Shown here piece by piece: positions 22,645 to 23,502 of a DNA stretch of 23,502 nt (position 1 is the stretch's first letter; every line of letters begins with the position of its first letter). Origin of the DNA: Halovenus sp. (GTDB lineage Archaea; Halobacteriota; Halobacteria; Halobacteriales; Haloarculaceae); NCBI GenBank assembly GCA_003551265.1, contig PUMG01000092.1:1-23502 (forward strand). Reading direction: 5' to 3'. A program made the position numbers and the translations under genes. The notes under the pieces are model-generated. The model saw nothing but the letters and a program-made list of their open reading frames with translations. It was not told the DNA's origin and did no database searches.

Positions 22645-23502
22645 TCATCGTCGTCGTTGAGCGACGCGCTCCTCTGCAGTCTCCTCGGTTACGAGTTCGT
22701 ACAGCAGCGCCCGTCCGCCGTCTTCTTTGGGACGGAGAATTCGTCCGAGTCGCTGGGTAAACTCGCGCTCGCTTCCGGAGCCGGAGAGAACGACTGCCAC
22801 GTTCGCGTCGGGAACGTCGACACCCTCGTCGAGGACGTTCGCCGTGACGAGACAGGAGTACTCCCCGCGACGAAATCGCTCCACCAGGTCGCGGCGTTCG
22901 CCCGCACCGGTTTCGTGGGTGATTGCGGGTATCAGAAACCGCTCGGAGAGGCGGTAGACGAGGTCGGTGTGTGCCGTGAAGACGATGATTCGGTCGCCAT
23001 CGCGGTGGTGGTCGAGAATCGTTTCGAGCTGGTCGACCTTGCGCTCGGCGTTCATCATCACCTCGCGGGCGCGCTGTTTCGAGAGGAGTGCCTCCCGCGC
23101 TCTCGGGTCGTTCCCCGACCGCTTGACGAGTTCGAGGTAGTCGCTGCCGCTCCGGAGCCTGACGTTCGAGGACGCGAGATAGTCCGTGAACACCTTCTGG
23201 TGGCGGTCGTACACCTCGCGTTCGTCGGGCGTCAGGCTGACCTCGATTCGCCTGATGTCGTAGGGTGCGAGGTGCTCGCCCGCCAGTTCCTGTGCGCTCA
23301 CCTGATAGACGAGGGGACCAAGTAACTCCTCGACCACCTCGTGTGCGCCGTCGGGACGCTCGAACGTTGCCGTCAGTCCAAGACGGGCGGGCGTGGCGAG
23401 GAGCCGTGCGATGTCGCGGTAGCCCTCTCCGCCGAGGTGGTGTACCTCGTCGAAGACCACCAGTCCAAACCGGTCGCCGAGTTCGTCCGCCCGAAGGTAC
23501 GC
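22645..23502 (-). CDS. DEAD/DEAH-box helicase, XPB/Rad25-like, C-terminal part (5' end outside window)
   Basis: The last 286 residues of a superfamily 2 helicase; the frame runs open to base 23502, so the GTG at 23460 is an internal valine and not the start. Visible motifs, in order: Walker B VVFDEVHHL (DEVH form), motif III LTATFERPDG, then the second RecA-like domain with IIVFTAHTDLVYRLSERF, motif V TANVLDEGVDVPDA and motif VI REFTQRLGRILRPK with its arginine finger. The LGLTATxxRxDG and QRLGRILRPK forms are those of XPB/Rad25-type helicases, linked to DNA repair and transcription-coupled processes. Walker A and the N-terminal damage-recognition region lie outside the window. It is convergent with the histidine kinase with almost no gap, so the two transcripts probably overlap at their 3' ends. 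Confidence 0.9.
   Translation of the reverse strand, partial: AYLRADELGDRFGLVVFDEVHHLGGEGYRDIARLLATPARLGLTATFERPDGAHEVVEELLGPLVYQVSAQELAGEHLAPYDIRRIEVSLTPDEREVYDRHQKVFTDYLASSNVRLRSGSDYLELVKRSGNDPRAREALLSKQRAREVMMNAERKVDQLETILDHHRDGDRIIVFTAHTDLVYRLSERFLIPAITHETGAGERRDLVERFRRGEYSCLVTANVLDEGVDVPDANVAVVLSGSGSEREFTQRLGRILRPKEDGGRALLYELVTEETAEERVAQRRR

Overview
The window reads as a stretch of a haloarchaeal (class Halobacteria) chromosome. The evidence is the GC-rich coding sequence, strongly acidic predicted proteins, twin-arginine lipoproteins with an acidic stretch after the lipobox cysteine, TATA boxes about 24-30 bases before start codons (leaderless style), and several proteins of haloarchaea-typical type (DUF5790-like, DUF5518-like, type 2 IPP isomerase, 7TM-PAS histidine kinase). 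I cannot name the genus. No tRNA, rRNA, insertion sequence, CRISPR array or integrase was seen.

Layout. Bases 1-2830 hold ordinary single genes: the 3' part of a type 2 isopentenyl-diphosphate isomerase, a small four-helix membrane protein, a creatininase-superfamily amidohydrolase and, on the minus strand, a small acidic DUF5790-like protein. Bases 2830-8761 hold an NAD-dependent epimerase and a complete BMP-type (nucleoside/purine-like) ABC importer: Tat lipoprotein, fused double ATPase and two permeases with overlapping starts. A small unknown protein follows (8799-9266).

Bases 9389-19247 are the most interesting part. A peptide/nickel-type (Dpp/Opp) importer has permease, permease, ATPase and ATPase genes tightly packed, but its substrate-binding lipoprotein is encoded apart, on the opposite strand. 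Between them lies a divergent S-adenosylhomocysteine hydrolase (SAHH) paralogue that keeps the NAD Rossmann fold but has lost most active-site residues of true SAHH. Divergent from the binding protein, across a promoter region with an inverted repeat, is a pita-bread (M24/creatinase/DddP-like) hydrolase in which a metal-ligand aspartate is replaced by cysteine. I infer a module that imports an unknown small amide, peptide-like or onium compound and processes it with two repurposed enzymes. The substrate cannot be told from sequence.

Bases 19248-23502 hold a Tat-exported GLUG-repeat protein behind an AT-rich promoter and a possible 12-codon upstream ORF, an orphan 7TM-PAS histidine kinase, and the C-terminal part of an XPB/Rad25-like helicase on the minus strand, entering from beyond the right edge.
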